Source of the DNA: Altererythrobacter sp. Root672 | Lineage (GTDB): Bacteria; Pseudomonadota; Alphaproteobacteria; Sphingomonadales; Sphingomonadaceae | DNA length: 64,000 bases | Direction: 5' to 3' | Assembly (NCBI RefSeq): GCF_001427865.1 | Contig: NZ_LMHH01000001.1 | Span: forward strand, 496,001 to 560,000 | Shown here: positions 1 through 10,416 of the stretch, one piece after another | How positions within the stretch are numbered: the stretch's first letter is position 1 | Layout of the letters: each line of letters starts with the position of its first letter | Translations under genes and position numbers: made by a program | Notes under the pieces: model-generated | Told to the model about the DNA's origin: nothing | The model's database searches: none | What the model saw: only the letters and a program-made list of their open reading frames with translations

Positions 1-1
1 C

Positions 2-307
2 GCGATGGAGCAGAACCCGCAGAAGCGCGGCGTTTGCACTCGCGTGTACACCACGACCCCGAAGAAGCCGAACTCGGCGCTTCGCAAGGTGGCCAAGATC
101 CGTCTGACCAACCAGCGCGAAGTCATCGCCTACATTCCGGGTGAAGGCCACAACCTGCAAGAACACTCCGTGGTCCTGATCCGCGGCGGCCGTGTGCGCG
201 ACCTTCCCGGTGTGCGCTACCACGTGCTGCGCGGCGTGCTCGACACACAGGGCGTCAAGGATCGCCGCCAGAGCCGTTCGAAGTACGGCGCTAAGCGTCC
301 GAAGTAA
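2..307 (+). CDS. rpsL: 30S ribosomal protein S12, 5' end cut off
   Basis: This is the C-terminal part of S12, the decoding-centre protein of the small subunit and the classic streptomycin-resistance target. The visible reading frame enters from the left edge (codon GCG at 2-4, then [11 protein letters not shown]) and runs about 101 residues of the usual ~123. The conserved [16 protein letters not shown] and [17 protein letters not shown] segments are present, so only about 22 N-terminal residues are missing. The Met at position 5 is internal and not the start. It heads the str operon, 74 nt before rpsG. Confidence 0.97.
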   Translation, partial: AMEQNPQKRGVCTRVYTTTPKKPNSALRKVAKIRLTNQREVIAYIPGEGHNLQEHSVVLIRGGRVRDLPGVRYHVLRGVLDTQGVKDRRQSRSKYGAKRPK

Positions 308-381
308 GCGTTCGCGCTTTAGCTGGTTTCGGCCGCGCGCCCCTGGTTGGCTGGTGCGGCCCAAAATAAGGAATTAGTCCG

Positions 382-852
382 ATGTCACGTCGTCGTCGTC
401 CCGAGAAGCGGGAAATTCTGCCGGATCCCAAGTTCGGTGATCTCATCCTGTCGAAGTTCATGAACAACCTCATGCTCGACGGTAAGAAGTCGGTTGCCGA
501 GCGTATCGTTTACGGTGCTCTCGAAACCGTCGAGAACCGTGCCAAGGCCGATCCGGTCGCGCTGTTCCACGATGCGCTGGCGAACGTTTCGCCGCAGGTG
601 GAAGTGCGTTCGCGCCGTGTTGGTGGTGCGACCTACCAGGTTCCGGTCGAAGTCCGTCCGGAGCGTGCCCAGGCGCTCGCCATCCGCTGGCTGATCAACG
701 CGGCCCGTGGCCGTGCGGAAACCACCATGGCTGCCCGTCTCTCGGGCGAGCTGATGGATGCGGCGAACAACCGCGGCAATGCTGTGAAGAAGCGTGAAGA
801 CGCGCACCGCATGGCCGACGCCAACCGCGCGTTCTCGCACTACCGCTGGTAA
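382..852 (+). CDS. rpsG: 30S ribosomal protein S7
   Basis: The 156-residue product matches the normal S7 length and begins [18 protein letters not shown]7 nucleates assembly of the 16S rRNA 3' domain and lines the E site. The conserved [12 protein letters not shown] segment and the C-terminal AFSHYRW ending are visible. It lies between rpsL and fusA in the usual str order. A 7-bp inverted repeat (CCGTGCC at 870-876, GGCACGG at 889-895) sits in the spacer before fusA; it has no T-run, so I do not call it a terminator. Confidence 0.97.
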   Translation: MSRRRRPEKREILPDPKFGDLILSKFMNNLMLDGKKSVAERIVYGALETVENRAKADPVALFHDALANVSPQVEVRSRRVGGATYQVPVEVRPERAQALAIRWLINAARGRAETTMAARLSGELMDAANNRGNAVKKREDAHRMADANRAFSHYRW

Positions 853-921
853 TCTTTTTCGGTCCCTGTCCGTGCCGGGCATAGTCGAGGCACGGGCGGG
901 GGGCCCTTCGGAGTAAGTAAA

Positions 922-3015
922 ATGGCCCGCAGCCATCCTATCGAGCGCTATCGTAACTTCGGCATCATGGCGCACATCGACGCCGGCAAGACCACGACGA
1001 CCGAGCGCATCCTCTATTACACCGGCAAGTCCTACAAGATCGGCGAAGTCCATGACGGCGCCGCGACCATGGACTGGATGGAGCAGGAGCAGGAGCGTGG
1101 CATCACGATCACCTCCGCCGCGACCACCTGCTTCTGGCAGGCCGAAGACGGCGAGGGCCCCGAGCACCGCCTGAACATCATCGACACCCCCGGACACGTC
1201 GACTTCACCATTGAAGTCGAGCGTTCGCTGCGCGTCCTCGACGGTGCGGTTGCCGCTTTCGACGGCGTTGCCGGCGTTGAGCCGCAGTCGGAGACCGTGT
1301 GGCGCCAGGCTGAGAAGTATGGCGTGCCGCGGATGTGCTACGTCAACAAGCTCGACCGTACGGGCGCTGACTTCTACTATTGCGTGCAGACGATCATCGA
1401 TCGCCTGGGCGCTGTCCCGGCGGTGCTTTACCTGCCGATCGGTGCCGAAGGTGACTTCAAGGGCCTGGTCGACCTGGTCAACGACCGTGCGATCATCTGG
1501 CAGGACGAGAGCCTGGGCGCGAAGTTCGACTATGTCGAAATTCCGGCCGACCTCGCCGACAAGGCTGCCGAGTACCGCTCGAACCTCATCGAACTCGCCG
1601 TCGAACAGGACGACGAGATCATGGAAGCGTACCTCGAGGGTAACGAGCCCGATGTGGCCACGCTGAAAAAGCTGATCCGCAAGGGTACGCTGGCGCAGAA
1701 GTTCGTGCCGGTACTGTGCGGCTCGTCGTTCAAGAACAAGGGCGTGCAGACCCTGCTCGACGCGGTTGTCGACTACCTGCCGAGCCCGGTCGACGTTCCG
1801 GCGATCAAGGGCGTGAAGCCCGACAGCGACGAAGAAGACAGCCGTCCGTCGAGCGACGACGCGCCGTTCGCTTCGCTGGCGTTCAAGATCATGAACGACC
1901 CGTTCGTCGGCTCGCTGACCTTCACGCGCATCTACTCGGGCCGCTTGTCCAAGGGTTCGTACCTGAACTCGGTCAAGGACAAGAAAGAGAAGATCGGCCG
2001 CATGCTGCTGATGCACTCCAACAACCGTGAAGACATCGATGAAGCCTTCGCGGGCGACATCGTGGCGCTGGCCGGTCTGAAGGAAACCACCACCGGCGAT
2101 ACGCTGTGCGATTCCGCGCACCCGATCATCCTCGAGCGGATGGAATTCCCCGAGCCGGTTATCGAGCTGTCGGTGGAACCGAAGACCAAGGCCGACCAGG
2201 AAAAGATGGGCCTCGCCCTCTCGCGCCTGGCTGCCGAGGATCCCTCGTTCCGCGTTTCGACCGACCACGAATCGGGCCAGACGATCATCAAGGGCATGGG
2301 CGAGCTTCACCTCGACATTCTCGTCGATCGCATGAAGCGCGAGTTCAAGGTCGAGGCCAACGTCGGCGCGCCACAGGTGGCGTACCGTGAGTACCTCGCG
2401 AAGCCGGTCGACATTACCTACACCCACAAGAAGCAGTCGGGTGGTTCGGGTCAGTTCGGCGAGGTCAAGGTCAAGCTCACCCCCGGTGAGCGCGGCCAGG
2501 GCATCAACTTCATCGACAACATCAAGGGCGGTAATATTCCTCGCGAATATATCCCGTCGGTCGAGAAGGGCATGCGCGAGACGGCTGCAACCGGTTCGCT
2601 CATCGGCTTCCCGATCATCGATTTCGATATCGAGCTGCTCGACGGTAAGTACCACGACGTCGACTCGTCGGCCCTGGCCTTCGAAATCGCCGGTCGCGGT
2701 GCGATGCGCGAAGCTGCCCAGAAGGCAGGCATCAAGCTGCTCGAGCCGATCATGAAGGTCGAAGTCGTCACCCCTGACGAATACATGGGCGACGTGATCG
2801 GCGACCTTAACTCCCGCCGTGGTCAGATCCAGGGCACCGACTCGCGCGGCAACGCGCAAGCCGTGGAGGCGATCGTGCCGCTCGCCAACATGTTCGGCTA
2901 CGTAAACGAGCTCCGCTCGTTCACGCAGGGCCGCGCCCAGTACACGATGCAATTCTCGCATTATGACGAGGTGCCGGCGAACGTCGCAGCAGAGGTCAAG
3001 GAGAAGCTTGCCTAA
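922..3015 (+). CDS. fusA: Translation elongation factor G
   Basis: The 697-residue GTPase catalyses ribosomal translocation. The P-loop [19 protein letters not shown] lies near residues 17-35, followed by the [10 protein letters not shown] switch I motif, DTPGHVDF switch II and NKLDRTGAD. Domain IV and V signatures ([24 protein letters not shown]) are intact and the length fits a single-copy bacterial EF-G. It sits in the normal str position, 96 nt before tuf, so coexpression with S12, S7 and EF-Tu is expected. Confidence 0.98.
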   Translation: MARSHPIERYRNFGIMAHIDAGKTTTTERILYYTGKSYKIGEVHDGAATMDWMEQEQERGITITSAATTCFWQAEDGEGPEHRLNIIDTPGHVDFTIEVERSLRVLDGAVAAFDGVAGVEPQSETVWRQAEKYGVPRMCYVNKLDRTGADFYYCVQTIIDRLGAVPAVLYLPIGAEGDFKGLVDLVNDRAIIWQDESLGAKFDYVEIPADLADKAAEYRSNLIELAVEQDDEIMEAYLEGNEPDVATLKKLIRKGTLAQKFVPVLCGSSFKNKGVQTLLDAVVDYLPSPVDVPAIKGVKPDSDEEDSRPSSDDAPFASLAFKIMNDPFVGSLTFTRIYSGRLSKGSYLNSVKDKKEKIGRMLLMHSNNREDIDEAFAGDIVALAGLKETTTGDTLCDSAHPIILERMEFPEPVIELSVEPKTKADQEKMGLALSRLAAEDPSFRVSTDHESGQTIIKGMGELHLDILVDRMKREFKVEANVGAPQVAYREYLAKPVDITYTHKKQSGGSGQFGEVKVKLTPGERGQGINFIDNIKGGNIPREYIPSVEKGMRETAATGSLIGFPIIDFDIELLDGKYHDVDSSALAFEIAGRGAMREAAQKAGIKLLEPIMKVEVVTPDEYMGDVIGDLNSRRGQIQGTDSRGNAQAVEAIVPLANMFGYVNELRSFTQGRAQYTMQFSHYDEVPANVAAEVKEKLA

Positions 3016-3111
3016 GCCAGGCACAGCGTTTAGGGGCGGCGCCTGATCTAAGGGGCGCCCGTCCCGTTCTCCGTCAGAATTCCAAATTCGAAGAACAGAA
3101 GGTTATAGGAA

Positions 3112-4287
3112 ATGGCCAAGGAAAAGTTCCAGCGGAACAAGCCGCACTGCAACATCGGTACCATCGGTCACGTCGACCATGGCAAGACCACGCTTACCGC
3201 GGCAATCACCAAGGTGCAGGGCGCGCCGGTTGACTTCTCGAACATCGACAAGGCACCGGAAGAGCGTGAGCGCGGCATCACCATCTCGACGGCTCACGTT
3301 GAGTACGAGACCGACGCGCGTCACTACGCTCACGTCGACTGCCCGGGTCACGCCGACTACGTGAAGAACATGATCACCGGTGCGGCGCAGATGGACGGCG
3401 CCATCCTGGTGGTGAACGCTGCCGACGGCCCGATGCCGCAGACCCGCGAGCACATCCTGCTCGCTCGTCAGGTCGGTGTGCCGGCTCTGGTCGTGTACAT
3501 GAACAAGGTCGACCAGGTTGACGACGCCGAGATCCTCGAGCTCGTCGAACTGGAAGTCCGCGAGCTGCTCTCGAGCTACAACTTCGACGGCGACAACATT
3601 CCGATCATCAAGGGTTCGGCTCTGGCCGCTCTTGAAGGCCGTGATGACGAAATCGGCAAGAACTCGATCATCGAGCTCATGAAGGCCGTTGACGAGCACA
3701 TCCCGCAGCCGCCGCGTCCGACCGACAAGCCGTTCCTGATGCCGATCGAAGACGTGTTCTCGATCTCGGGCCGCGGCACCGTGGTGACCGGCCGTATCGA
3801 GACCGGCATCGTCAAGGTTGGCGACGAAGTCGAGATCGTGGGTATCCGCGACACGCAGAAGACCATCGTCACCGGCGTGGAAATGTTCCGCAAGCTGCTC
3901 GACAGCGGTGAAGCTGGCGACAACGTCGGCGCGCTTCTCCGTGGTACGGGTCGTGACGACGTTGAGCGTGGTCAGGTTCTGGCCAAGCCGGGTTCGGTCA
4001 ATCCGCACACCGAGTTCAGCGCCGAAGTCTACGTGCTGTCGAAGGACGAAGGTGGCCGTCACACGCCGTTCTTCGCCAACTACCGCCCGCAGTTCTACTT
4101 CCGCACCACCGACGTGACTGGCGAAGTGATCCTCCCTGAGGGCACCGAGATGGTCATGCCGGGCGACAACGTCACGATCGGCGTCAAGCTGATCGCTCCG
4201 ATCGCGATGGATGAGGGTCTTCGCTTCGCAATTCGCGAAGGCGGCCGCACCGTCGGTTCGGGGGTTGTCAGCAAGATCACGAAGTAA
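3112..4287 (+). CDS. tuf: Translation elongation factor Tu
   Basis: EF-Tu delivers aminoacyl-tRNA to the ribosome as a GTP complex. The P-loop [14 protein letters not shown] switch I motif, DCPGHADYV switch II and NKVDQVDD are visible, and domains 2-3 are complete through the [15 protein letters not shown] ending. The protein has 391 residues, against 394 in E. coli. Between TAAIT and APEE it has 14 residues where E. coli has 19, a five-residue shortening next to switch I, partly offset by two extra residues later. The ATG follows an A-rich AGGAA leader. Only this copy is in the window; many proteobacteria have two. Confidence 0.98.
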   Translation: MAKEKFQRNKPHCNIGTIGHVDHGKTTLTAAITKVQGAPVDFSNIDKAPEERERGITISTAHVEYETDARHYAHVDCPGHADYVKNMITGAAQMDGAILVVNAADGPMPQTREHILLARQVGVPALVVYMNKVDQVDDAEILELVELEVRELLSSYNFDGDNIPIIKGSALAALEGRDDEIGKNSIIELMKAVDEHIPQPPRPTDKPFLMPIEDVFSISGRGTVVTGRIETGIVKVGDEVEIVGIRDTQKTIVTGVEMFRKLLDSGEAGDNVGALLRGTGRDDVERGQVLAKPGSVNPHTEFSAEVYVLSKDEGGRHTPFFANYRPQFYFRTTDVTGEVILPEGTEMVMPGDNVTIGVKLIAPIAMDEGLRFAIREGGRTVGSGVVSKITK

Positions 4288-4337
4288 TATAGGCGCCGCT
4301 CCGGGCGGGTCCCAAGGGATTCGCCCGGTCGGTATTC

Positions 4338-4415
4338 ATGGGGGCCGCCCCTTCCCAGGACTTGCATCGCAAGGCTGGTGAGGCGGGGCGGTCTCTTGTT
4401 TTTTGGTGGCCCCCC
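4338..4415 (+). promoter_or_regulatory. Structured leader upstream of rpsJ, terminator-like with an alternative pairing
   Basis: Between tuf and rpsJ, CCGCCCC (4345-4351) can pair with GGGGCGG (4385-4391), with an inner CTTGC/GCAAG stem. A TTTTTT run (4399-4404) follows seven bases later. GGGGGCC (4340-4346) can instead pair with GGCCCCC (4408-4414), sharing two bases with the first stem. This could be the tuf terminator, an S10-operon attenuator, or both. No -10/-35 pair was convincing. The pairings are read by eye and no folding energy was computed. Confidence 0.45.
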
Positions 4416-4451
4416 AGGATCACCTTGGCTCTTTCGCATCGGTAGTAGGAC

Positions 4452-4763
<312 letters not shown>

Positions 4764-4772
4764 GCCAGTATG

Positions 4773-4954
4773 CCCCCGCCCAGGCGGGGGTGCTTGATCG
4801 GTCGGCCAAATGGCTTGCTGATCTAGACTTAGGGATACCGCCGGCAATCTGCCGGGCCGCGTCCCCCGTCTCGCCTCCCTCGGGAGGCACTCAGCCCGGA
4901 CGGGGCGATGCACGACAATTTGGGCTGACAAGCCTGTCGGATGGTCCGGCAGGC
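4773..4954 (+). other. Hairpin-rich spacer between rpsJ and rplC
   Basis: The spacer has a CCCCCGCC/GGCGGGGG stem-loop (4773-4790) just after the rpsJ stop, a GCCTCC/GGAGGC hairpin near 4872-4887, and a GCCTGTCGG (4932-4940)/CCGGCAGGC (4946-4954) stem with loop ATGGT about 20 nt before the rplC start. None has a T-run, so they look like 5'-leader or processing structures. A leader controlled by a ribosomal protein is possible but not shown. Confidence 0.4.
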
Positions 4955-4975
4955 CTCTGTTGAAGGAGCTGGATC

Positions 4976-5866
4976 ATGCGCACTGGCGTGATCGCAAAGA
5001 AAGTCGGGATGACCCGCCTGTTCCAGGAGGACGGCCGCCATGTGCCCGTCACCGTCCTGGCGCTGGAGGATTGTCAGGTTGTTTCCCATCGTACGTCGGA
5101 GCGTGACGGTTACGTCGCTCTCCAGGTCGGTTCGGGAGAGGCCAAGCAGAAGAACGTTGCCAAGCCGCAGCGCGAACATTTCGCCAAGGCTCAGGTTCCG
5201 CTCAAGAAGAAGGTCGCTGAATTCCGTCTCGACAATGAGGACGCGCTCCTCCCGGTCGGCGCGACGATCAGCGCAGAGCATTTCGTTGCCGGTCAGATGG
5301 TCGATGTCTCGGGTCACACCCAGGGTAAGGGCTTCCAGGGCGGCATGAAGCGCTGGGGTTTCGGCGGTATGCGCGCCACCCACGGTGTCTCGATCTCGCA
5401 CCGTGCACTCGGTTCGACTGGTCAGCGCCAGGATCCGGGCAAGGTCTTCAAGAACAAGAAGATGGCCGGCCACATGGGTGACAAGCAGCGCACCCAGCAG
5501 AACCTCGAAGTCGTCCGAACCGACGCGGTCCGTGGCCTGATCTTCGTCAAGGGCTCCGTCCCTGGCGCGAAGAACGGTTGGCTGCTGGTCCGTGACGCGG
5601 TCAAGCTTCCGGTTCCCGAAGGCGCGCCGTTCCCAGGCGCCATCCTGGAAAAGACGAGCTCGCTCCCTGAGCATGCAGAAGCTCCGGCCGGCATGGTCGA
5701 AGCAGCTGCCGAGCACGAAATCGACACCGGCCCGACCGCCGAGGAAGCCGCCGCTCTGCTCGCCGAGCAGCATGCGGGTGCCGCGACCGACGCTGAACAG
5801 GCTGTGGAACAGAACAACGAAGCCGAGGGCAATGCGCCCGAAGCTGACGCAGGCAAGGAGGGCTGA
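4976..5866 (+). CDS. rplC: 50S ribosomal protein L3 with long acidic tail
   Basis: L3 is an early-assembly protein next to the peptidyl transferase centre. The start [16 protein letters not shown] and the core motif [15 protein letters not shown] are typical. The protein has 296 residues, whereas E. coli L3 has 209. The family core ends near residue 225 ([13 protein letters not shown]) and the remaining ~65 residues are Glu/Ala-rich ([20 protein letters not shown]). The tail shares the codon style of the rest of the gene, so it is probably a lineage-specific extension and not a frameshift. AAGGAG precedes the ATG and rplD follows after 3 nt. Confidence 0.96.
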   Translation: MRTGVIAKKVGMTRLFQEDGRHVPVTVLALEDCQVVSHRTSERDGYVALQVGSGEAKQKNVAKPQREHFAKAQVPLKKKVAEFRLDNEDALLPVGATISAEHFVAGQMVDVSGHTQGKGFQGGMKRWGFGGMRATHGVSISHRALGSTGQRQDPGKVFKNKKMAGHMGDKQRTQQNLEVVRTDAVRGLIFVKGSVPGAKNGWLLVRDAVKLPVPEGAPFPGAILEKTSSLPEHAEAPAGMVEAAAEHEIDTGPTAEEAAALLAEQHAGAATDAEQAVEQNNEAEGNAPEADAGKEG

Positions 5867-5869
5867 TCC

Positions 5870-6493
5870 GTGAAGGTTAAGGTTCAGCAACTCGACGGCA
5901 AGGCCGCCGGCGACATCGAACTTAACGATGCCGTCTTCGGTGTGGAGCCGCGCGCAGACATTCTGCATCGCGTCGTCACCTGGCAGCTCGAGAATCGTCG
6001 CGGCACTGCCCGCCCGACCCGTGAGCGTTCGGACGTTGCACGCACCGGCAAGAAGTGGGGTCGCCAGAAGGGCGGCGGCACGGCTCGTCACGGTGACCGC
6101 AGCGCCCCGATCTTCATCGGCGGTGGTAAGGCTCACGGTGCGCGCAAGCGTGACTTCGAGCAGTCGCTCAACAAGAAGGTCCGTGCACTCGGTCTGAAGA
6201 TGGCTCTTTCGGCCAAGGCGAAGGACGGCCTCGTTGTCGTCGACAGCCTCGAGCTCAAGGACGCCAAGACCAAGGCGCTCAAGGGTACCTTCGACAAGGC
6301 CGGCTGGAACGGCAAGGTCCTGGTGATCGATGGTGACTCGGTGAACGACGGTTTCCGTCTGGCCGCCGGCAACCTTCCGGGCGTGAACGTGCTCCCGGCC
6401 ATCGGCGCCAACGTCTATGACATCCTGAAGCATGACACGCTGGTGCTGACGCGCTCCGCTGTCGAAAAGCTGGAGGCGCGGTTCAATGGCTAA
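5870..6493 (+). CDS. rplD: 50S ribosomal protein L4
   Basis: The 207-residue protein matches L4, which lines the exit tunnel. The extended tunnel loop ([22 protein letters not shown]) and the [19 protein letters not shown] ending are intact. Translation starts at GTG 5870 (GTGAAGGTTAAG), 3 nt after the rplC stop and with GGAGGG upstream. The last 8 nt overlap rplW, indicating translational coupling. In E. coli L4 represses its own operon, but that leader is gammaproteobacterial and should not be assumed here. Confidence 0.97.
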   Translation: MKVKVQQLDGKAAGDIELNDAVFGVEPRADILHRVVTWQLENRRGTARPTRERSDVARTGKKWGRQKGGGTARHGDRSAPIFIGGGKAHGARKRDFEQSLNKKVRALGLKMALSAKAKDGLVVVDSLELKDAKTKALKGTFDKAGWNGKVLVIDGDSVNDGFRLAAGNLPGVNVLPAIGANVYDILKHDTLVLTRSAVEKLEARFNG

Positions 6494-6797
6494 GAAGCAG
6501 GAAGTGGATGCGCGTCACTACGACGTCATCCTCAGCCCCCACATCACCGAGAAGTCGACGCTGCTCTCCGAGCATAACGCGATCGTCTTCAAGGTCGCCA
6601 AGACCGCGAGCAAGCCGCAGGTCAAGGAGGCTGTCGAGGCGCTTTACGACCGCAAGGTCGCAGGCGTGAACATCATTGTCCAAAAGGGCAAGACCAAGCG
6701 CTGGAAGGGGCAACCCTACAAGCGCACCGATGTGAAGAAGGCGATCGTGACCCTGGCTGAAGGCCAGGAGCCGATCGACATCACCAGCGGTATCTGA
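6486..6797 (+). CDS. rplW: 50S ribosomal protein L23
   Basis: The 103-residue protein ([19 protein letters not shown] near the start) is L23, which sits at the tunnel exit and is the docking point for trigger factor and SRP. The [20 protein letters not shown] region is the usual rRNA-binding part. It overlaps the end of rplD by 8 nt and is followed 12 nt later by rplB. Confidence 0.97.
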   Translation: MAKKQEVDARHYDVILSPHITEKSTLLSEHNAIVFKVAKTASKPQVKEAVEALYDRKVAGVNIIVQKGKTKRWKGQPYKRTDVKKAIVTLAEGQEPIDITSGI

Positions 6798-6809
6798 GGC
6801 TAGAACAAG

Positions 6810-7646
6810 ATGGCACTCAAGAACTATAACCCGACCAGCCCCGCACGCCGCGGCCTGATCCTGGTCGACCGCTCGGCGCTCTATAAGGGCAAGCCGGTCA
6901 AGGCGCTTACCGAAGGCAAGCGCAAGACCGGTGGCCGTAACAACAAGGGTCACGTGACCTCGCGCGGTATCGCCGGCGGCCACAAGCAGAAGTACCGCTT
7001 CATCGACTTCAAGCGTCGCAAGTGGGACATGGCTGCTACGGTCGAGCGGATCGAATACGATCCCAACCGGACCGCGTTCATCGCCCTCATCAAGTATGAG
7101 GACGGCGAACTGGCCTACATCCTCGCCCCGAACCGTCTCGCCCCCGGCGATCAGGTCATCGCGGGTGAGCGCGTGGACACCAAGGTCGGCAACGCGATGC
7201 TTCTCGGCCAGATGCCGGTCGGCACGATCTGCCACAACGTCGAGATGAAGCCGGGCAAGGGTGGCCAGATCGCCCGTTCGGCCGGGACTTACGTCCAGCT
7301 CGTTGGCCGCGACCGCGGCATGGTGATCGTCCGCCTGAACTCGGGCGAACAGCGTTACCTGCGTGCAGACTGCATGGGTACGGTTGGCGCGGTTTCGAAC
7401 CCCGACAACTCCAACCAGAACTTCGCCAAGGCTGGCCGCAAGCGCTGGATGGGCGTGCGTCCGCTGACGCGCGGTGTCGCGAAGAACCCGGTCGACCACC
7501 CGCACGGTGGTGGTGAAGGCCGGACCTCTGGTGGTCGCCATCCGGTGACCCCGTGGGGCAAGCCGACGAAGGGTGCCCGCACTCGTCATAACAAGCAGAC
7601 GGACAAGATGATCATCCGTTCGCGCCACGCTAAGAAGAAGAGGTAA
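6810..7646 (+). CDS. rplB: 50S ribosomal protein L2
   Basis: The 278-residue protein is a full-length L2, needed for subunit joining and peptidyl transferase activity. The conserved C-terminal [20 protein letters not shown], with the functionally important histidine, is present, as is [21 protein letters not shown]. It lies between rplW and rpsS with short spacers, consistent with one S10 transcript. Confidence 0.98.
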   Translation: MALKNYNPTSPARRGLILVDRSALYKGKPVKALTEGKRKTGGRNNKGHVTSRGIAGGHKQKYRFIDFKRRKWDMAATVERIEYDPNRTAFIALIKYEDGELAYILAPNRLAPGDQVIAGERVDTKVGNAMLLGQMPVGTICHNVEMKPGKGGQIARSAGTYVQLVGRDRGMVIVRLNSGEQRYLRADCMGTVGAVSNPDNSNQNFAKAGRKRWMGVRPLTRGVAKNPVDHPHGGGEGRTSGGRHPVTPWGKPTKGARTRHNKQTDKMIIRSRHAKKKR

Positions 7647-7651
7647 GCGAC

Positions 7652-7927
7652 ATGGCTCGTTCCGTCTGGAAAGGTCCGTTCGTCGAACTGCAGCTGCTGA
7701 AGAAGGCAGAAGAGGCTCAGGACAAGGGTGCGCGCGCGCCGATCAAGACCTGGTCGCGCCGCAGCACGATCCTGCCGCAGTTCGTCGGCCTGACCTTCAA
7801 CGTCTACAATGGACAGAAGTTCATCCCCGTGTCCGTCAACGAGGACATGGTTGGCCACAAGCTCGGAGAGTTTTCGCCCACGCGCAACTTCCCCGGCCAC
7901 GCTGGCGACAAGAAGGGTAAGCGCTGA
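7652..7927 (+). CDS. rpsS: 30S ribosomal protein S19
   Basis: The 91-residue protein begins [20 protein letters not shown] and contains the invariant [13 protein letters not shown] segment. S19 works with S13 in the 30S head, where it contacts A-site tRNA. It starts 5 nt after rplB and its TGA overlaps the ATG of rplV by 1 nt. Confidence 0.97.
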   Translation: MARSVWKGPFVELQLLKKAEEAQDKGARAPIKTWSRRSTILPQFVGLTFNVYNGQKFIPVSVNEDMVGHKLGEFSPTRNFPGHAGDKKGKR

Positions 7928-8307
7928 TGAGCAAGCAGAAAGCTCCCCGCCGCGTAGCCGAGAACGAGGCGCTGGCTGTTGGCACCACCATTCGTGGTTC
8001 CGCCCAGAAGCTCAACCTCGTCGCTGCGCTGATCCGTGGCCGCAAGGCCGAAGAGGCGCTGAACATCCTCAGCTTCTCGACCAAGGCGATGGCTGTTGAC
8101 GCCCGCAAGGTGCTCGCCAGCGCGATCGCCAATGCGGAGAACAACCACAACCTCGACGTCGACGCCCTCGTCGTTGCCGAGGCCAGCGTTGGCAAGTCGA
8201 TCACCATGAAGCGTTTCGCAACGCGCGGCCGTGGCAAGTCCACGCGCATCCTCAAGCCCTTCAGCCGGCTGCGGATCGTCGTGCGCGAGCAGGAAGAAGA
8301 GGCTTAA
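7927..8307 (+). CDS. rplV: 50S ribosomal protein L22
   Basis: The 126-residue protein has the L22 helical domain ([20 protein letters not shown]) and the beta-hairpin ([20 protein letters not shown]) that reaches into the exit tunnel and is a site of macrolide resistance. The ATG overlaps the rpsS stop and rpsC starts 1 nt after its TAA. Confidence 0.97.
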   Translation: MSKQKAPRRVAENEALAVGTTIRGSAQKLNLVAALIRGRKAEEALNILSFSTKAMAVDARKVLASAIANAENNHNLDVDALVVAEASVGKSITMKRFATRGRGKSTRILKPFSRLRIVVREQEEEA

Positions 8308-8308
8308 G

Positions 8309-9004
8309 ATGGGTCAGAAGAGCAATCCGATCGGCCTGCGCCTGCAGATCAACCGTACCTGGGACAGCCGGTGGTACGCCGAAGGGCGCAACTACAGCCA
8401 GCTGCTCAAGGAAGACATTGAGCTGCGCAAGTACATCATCGCGACCCTGCCGCAGGCAGCGATCTCGAAGGTGGTGATCGAGCGTCCGGCCAAGCTGTGC
8501 CGCATCTCGATCTACGCTGCGCGTCCCGGTGTCATCATCGGCAAGAAGGGCGCGGACATCGAAAAGCTTCGTTCGAAGCTGGCCACGATGACCAACAGCG
8601 AAGTGAAGCTGAACATCGTCGAGATCCGCAAGCCGGAAATCGACGCCAAGCTCGTCGCTCAGGGTGTCGCCGACCAGCTGGTTCGCCGCGTGGCTTTCCG
8701 CCGTGCGATGAAGCGCGCTGTTCAGTCGGCTCTGCGTCTCGGCGCAGAGGGCATTCGTATCACTTGCGCTGGACGTCTCGGCGGTGCCGAAATCGCCCGC
8801 GTCGAGTGGTATCGCGAAGGCCGTGTGCCGTTGCACACGCTGCGTGCGAACGTCGACTATGCCGAAGCTGAGGCACTCACCGCCTACGGGATCATCGGCA
8901 TCAAGTGCTGGATCTTCAAGGGCGAGATCCTCGGCCATGATCCGATGGCGCAGGACCGGCTGATGATGGAGGCTCAAACCTCCGGCGTCCGCCCGGCCCG
9001 TTGA
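8309..9004 (+). CDS. rpsC: 30S ribosomal protein S3
   Basis: The 231-residue protein starts [20 protein letters not shown]. The KH domain with [13 protein letters not shown], which is part of the mRNA entry channel and helicase activity, is visible, as is the C-terminal [20 protein letters not shown]. The frame stays open 26 codons upstream inside rplV, but the family N terminus fixes the start at 8309, one base after the rplV stop. Confidence 0.97.
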   Translation: MGQKSNPIGLRLQINRTWDSRWYAEGRNYSQLLKEDIELRKYIIATLPQAAISKVVIERPAKLCRISIYAARPGVIIGKKGADIEKLRSKLATMTNSEVKLNIVEIRKPEIDAKLVAQGVADQLVRRVAFRRAMKRAVQSALRLGAEGIRITCAGRLGGAEIARVEWYREGRVPLHTLRANVDYAEAEALTAYGIIGIKCWIFKGEILGHDPMAQDRLMMEAQTSGVRPAR

Positions 9005-9019
9005 GCTGAGTAACAGACC

Positions 9020-9454
9020 ATGTTGCAACCTAGAAAAACCAAGTACCGCAAGGCCTTCAAGGGCCGCATCAGCGGCGACGCGAAGGGCGGCACGGCGCTC
9101 AACTTCGGCTCGTACGGCCTCAAGGCCATGGAACCGGAGCGGATCACCGCGCGCCAGATCGAAGCGGCTCGCCGCGCGATCACTCGCCACATCAAGCGCC
9201 AGGGCCGTCTTTGGATCCGCGTGTTCCCCGACGTTCCGGTGTCGAAGAAGCCGGCCGAAGTCCGTCAGGGTAAGGGCAAGGGTGCCATCGAATATTGGGC
9301 TGCTCGCGTTAAGCCGGGCCGCATCCTGTTCGAACTCGACGGCGTTCCCGGCCCGCTCGCTGCTGAAGCGTTCGAGCGTGCGGCGATGAAGCTGCCGATC
9401 AAGACCAAGGTTGTTGCCCGTCTCGGCGACAGCTCGCACCTGGGAGGCGAATGA
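9020..9454 (+). CDS. rplP: 50S ribosomal protein L16
   Basis: The 144-residue protein begins [19 protein letters not shown], the usual L16 N terminus, and has the [20 protein letters not shown] region that contacts the A-site tRNA elbow. Its TGA overlaps the rpmC start region, which suggests translational coupling. Confidence 0.97.
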   Translation: MLQPRKTKYRKAFKGRISGDAKGGTALNFGSYGLKAMEPERITARQIEAARRAITRHIKRQGRLWIRVFPDVPVSKKPAEVRQGKGKGAIEYWAARVKPGRILFELDGVPGPLAAEAFERAAMKLPIKTKVVARLGDSSHLGGE

Positions 9455-9666
9455 TGGCCCAGAAGAAATTCGAGGACCTGCGCACCAAGACCGACGATCA
9501 GCTGGCTGACCAGCTCGTCGAGCTGAAGCGCGAGCAGTTCAACCTGCGTTTCCAGTCCGCGACTAACCAGCTCGAACGCCCTGCGCGGATAAAGGAAGTC
9601 CGCCGTGCGATCGCGCAGATCAAGACCCTGCAGACCGAGCGTTCGCGCCCGGCCGTGAAGGCGTAA
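9454..9666 (+). CDS. rpmC: 50S ribosomal protein L29
   Basis: The ~70-residue helical protein ([17 protein letters not shown], then [18 protein letters not shown]) is L29, a tunnel-exit neighbour of L23. Two ATGs are in tandem at 9451 and 9454. I chose the second because the GGAGG at 9443-9447 is 6 nt away from it and only 3 nt from the first. Both overlap the rplP stop. Confidence 0.95.
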   Translation: MAQKKFEDLRTKTDDQLADQLVELKREQFNLRFQSATNQLERPARIKEVRRAIAQIKTLQTERSRPAVKA

Positions 9667-9677
9667 GGAGCTAGACG

Positions 9678-9968
9678 ATGCCGAAACGCATCCTTATCGG
9701 GACCGTCGTCTCCGACAAGACCGACAAGACCGTGACCGTGAAGGTCGAGCGCAAGGAAAAGCACCCGCTTTACGGGAAGATTATCCGCCGCTCGAAGAAG
9801 TATCACGCTCACGACGAAGCGAATGAATACAAGCCCGGCGACACCGTCCGTATCGAGGAGACGCGTCCGATCTCCAAGACCAAGACGTGGCGCGTGCTCG
9901 ATCGTGTCCAGGCCGGCAAGGGCGTGGCGATCGAGGCCGACCTCGAGGTCGAAGCCGCGGGCAACTGA
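9678..9968 (+). CDS. rpsQ: 30S ribosomal protein S17
   Basis: The 96-residue protein has the S17 OB-fold sequence ([53 protein letters not shown]). S17 is a primary 16S rRNA-binding protein. The last ~15 residues are acidic and lie beyond the usual core. It starts 11 nt after rpmC. The next gap (79 nt, to rplN) contains two clean stem-loops. Confidence 0.97.
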   Translation: MPKRILIGTVVSDKTDKTVTVKVERKEKHPLYGKIIRRSKKYHAHDEANEYKPGDTVRIEETRPISKTKTWRVLDRVQAGKGVAIEADLEVEAAGN

Positions 9969-9974
9969 GTTAAG

Positions 9975-10023
9975 CCCCGCTTCGGCGGGGACAGGATTTG
10001 GAACTGCCGGACTCGTTCCGGCA
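9975..10023 (+). other. Two tandem stem-loops between rpsQ and rplN
   Basis: The first stem is CCCCGC (9975-9980) and GCGGGG (9985-9990) closed by a TTCG tetraloop. The second is TGCCGGA (10005-10011) and TCCGGCA (10017-10023) with loop CTCGT. They occupy most of the only sizeable spacer in this part of the operon. There is no T-run. They may mark RNA processing or control of the downstream spc half; this is inferred from position only. Confidence 0.45.
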
Positions 10024-10047
10024 AGCCATTGAGAAGGAACCGGATCG

Positions 10048-10416
10048 ATGATCCAGATGCAGTCCAATCTCGACGTCGCGGACAACAGCGGCGCTAAGCG
10101 CGTCCAGTGCATTAAGGTGCTGGGCGGGTCGAAGCGTCGTACCGCTGGCGTCGGCGACGTGATCGTCGTCTCCGTCAAGGAGGCGCAGCCACGTGCTCGC
10201 GTGAAAAAGGGTGACGTTCACCGTGCGGTGATCGTGCGTACCCGTAAGGACGTTCGCCGTCCCGACGGTAGCGTGATCCGCTTCGACAGCAACGCCGCGG
10301 TTCTCGTGAACAAGAACGAGGAGCCGATCGGCACCCGTATCTTCGGACCGGTCGTGCGCGAGCTGCGCTCGAAGGGTTTCATGAAGATCATCTCGCTTGC
10401 TCCGGAGGTGCTGTAA
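10048..10416 (+). CDS. rplN: 50S ribosomal protein L14
   Basis: The 122-residue protein begins [20 protein letters not shown] and ends with [13 protein letters not shown], which is L14 end to end. L14 forms an intersubunit bridge with 16S rRNA and is the target of the silencing factor RsfS. AAGGA precedes the ATG, and the stop overlaps rplX by 1 nt. Confidence 0.98.
   Translation: MIQMQSNLDVADNSGAKRVQCIKVLGGSKRRTAGVGDVIVVSVKEAQPRARVKKGDVHRAVIVRTRKDVRRPDGSVIRFDSNAAVLVNKNEEPIGTRIFGPVVRELRSKGFMKIISLAPEVL

Noticed and set aside
385-3024. 879-codon open frame on the minus strand across rpsG and fusA
   Set aside because: It is antisense to two certain genes. Its His/Val/Asp/Arg-rich composition is typical of an antisense shadow in GC-rich DNA.
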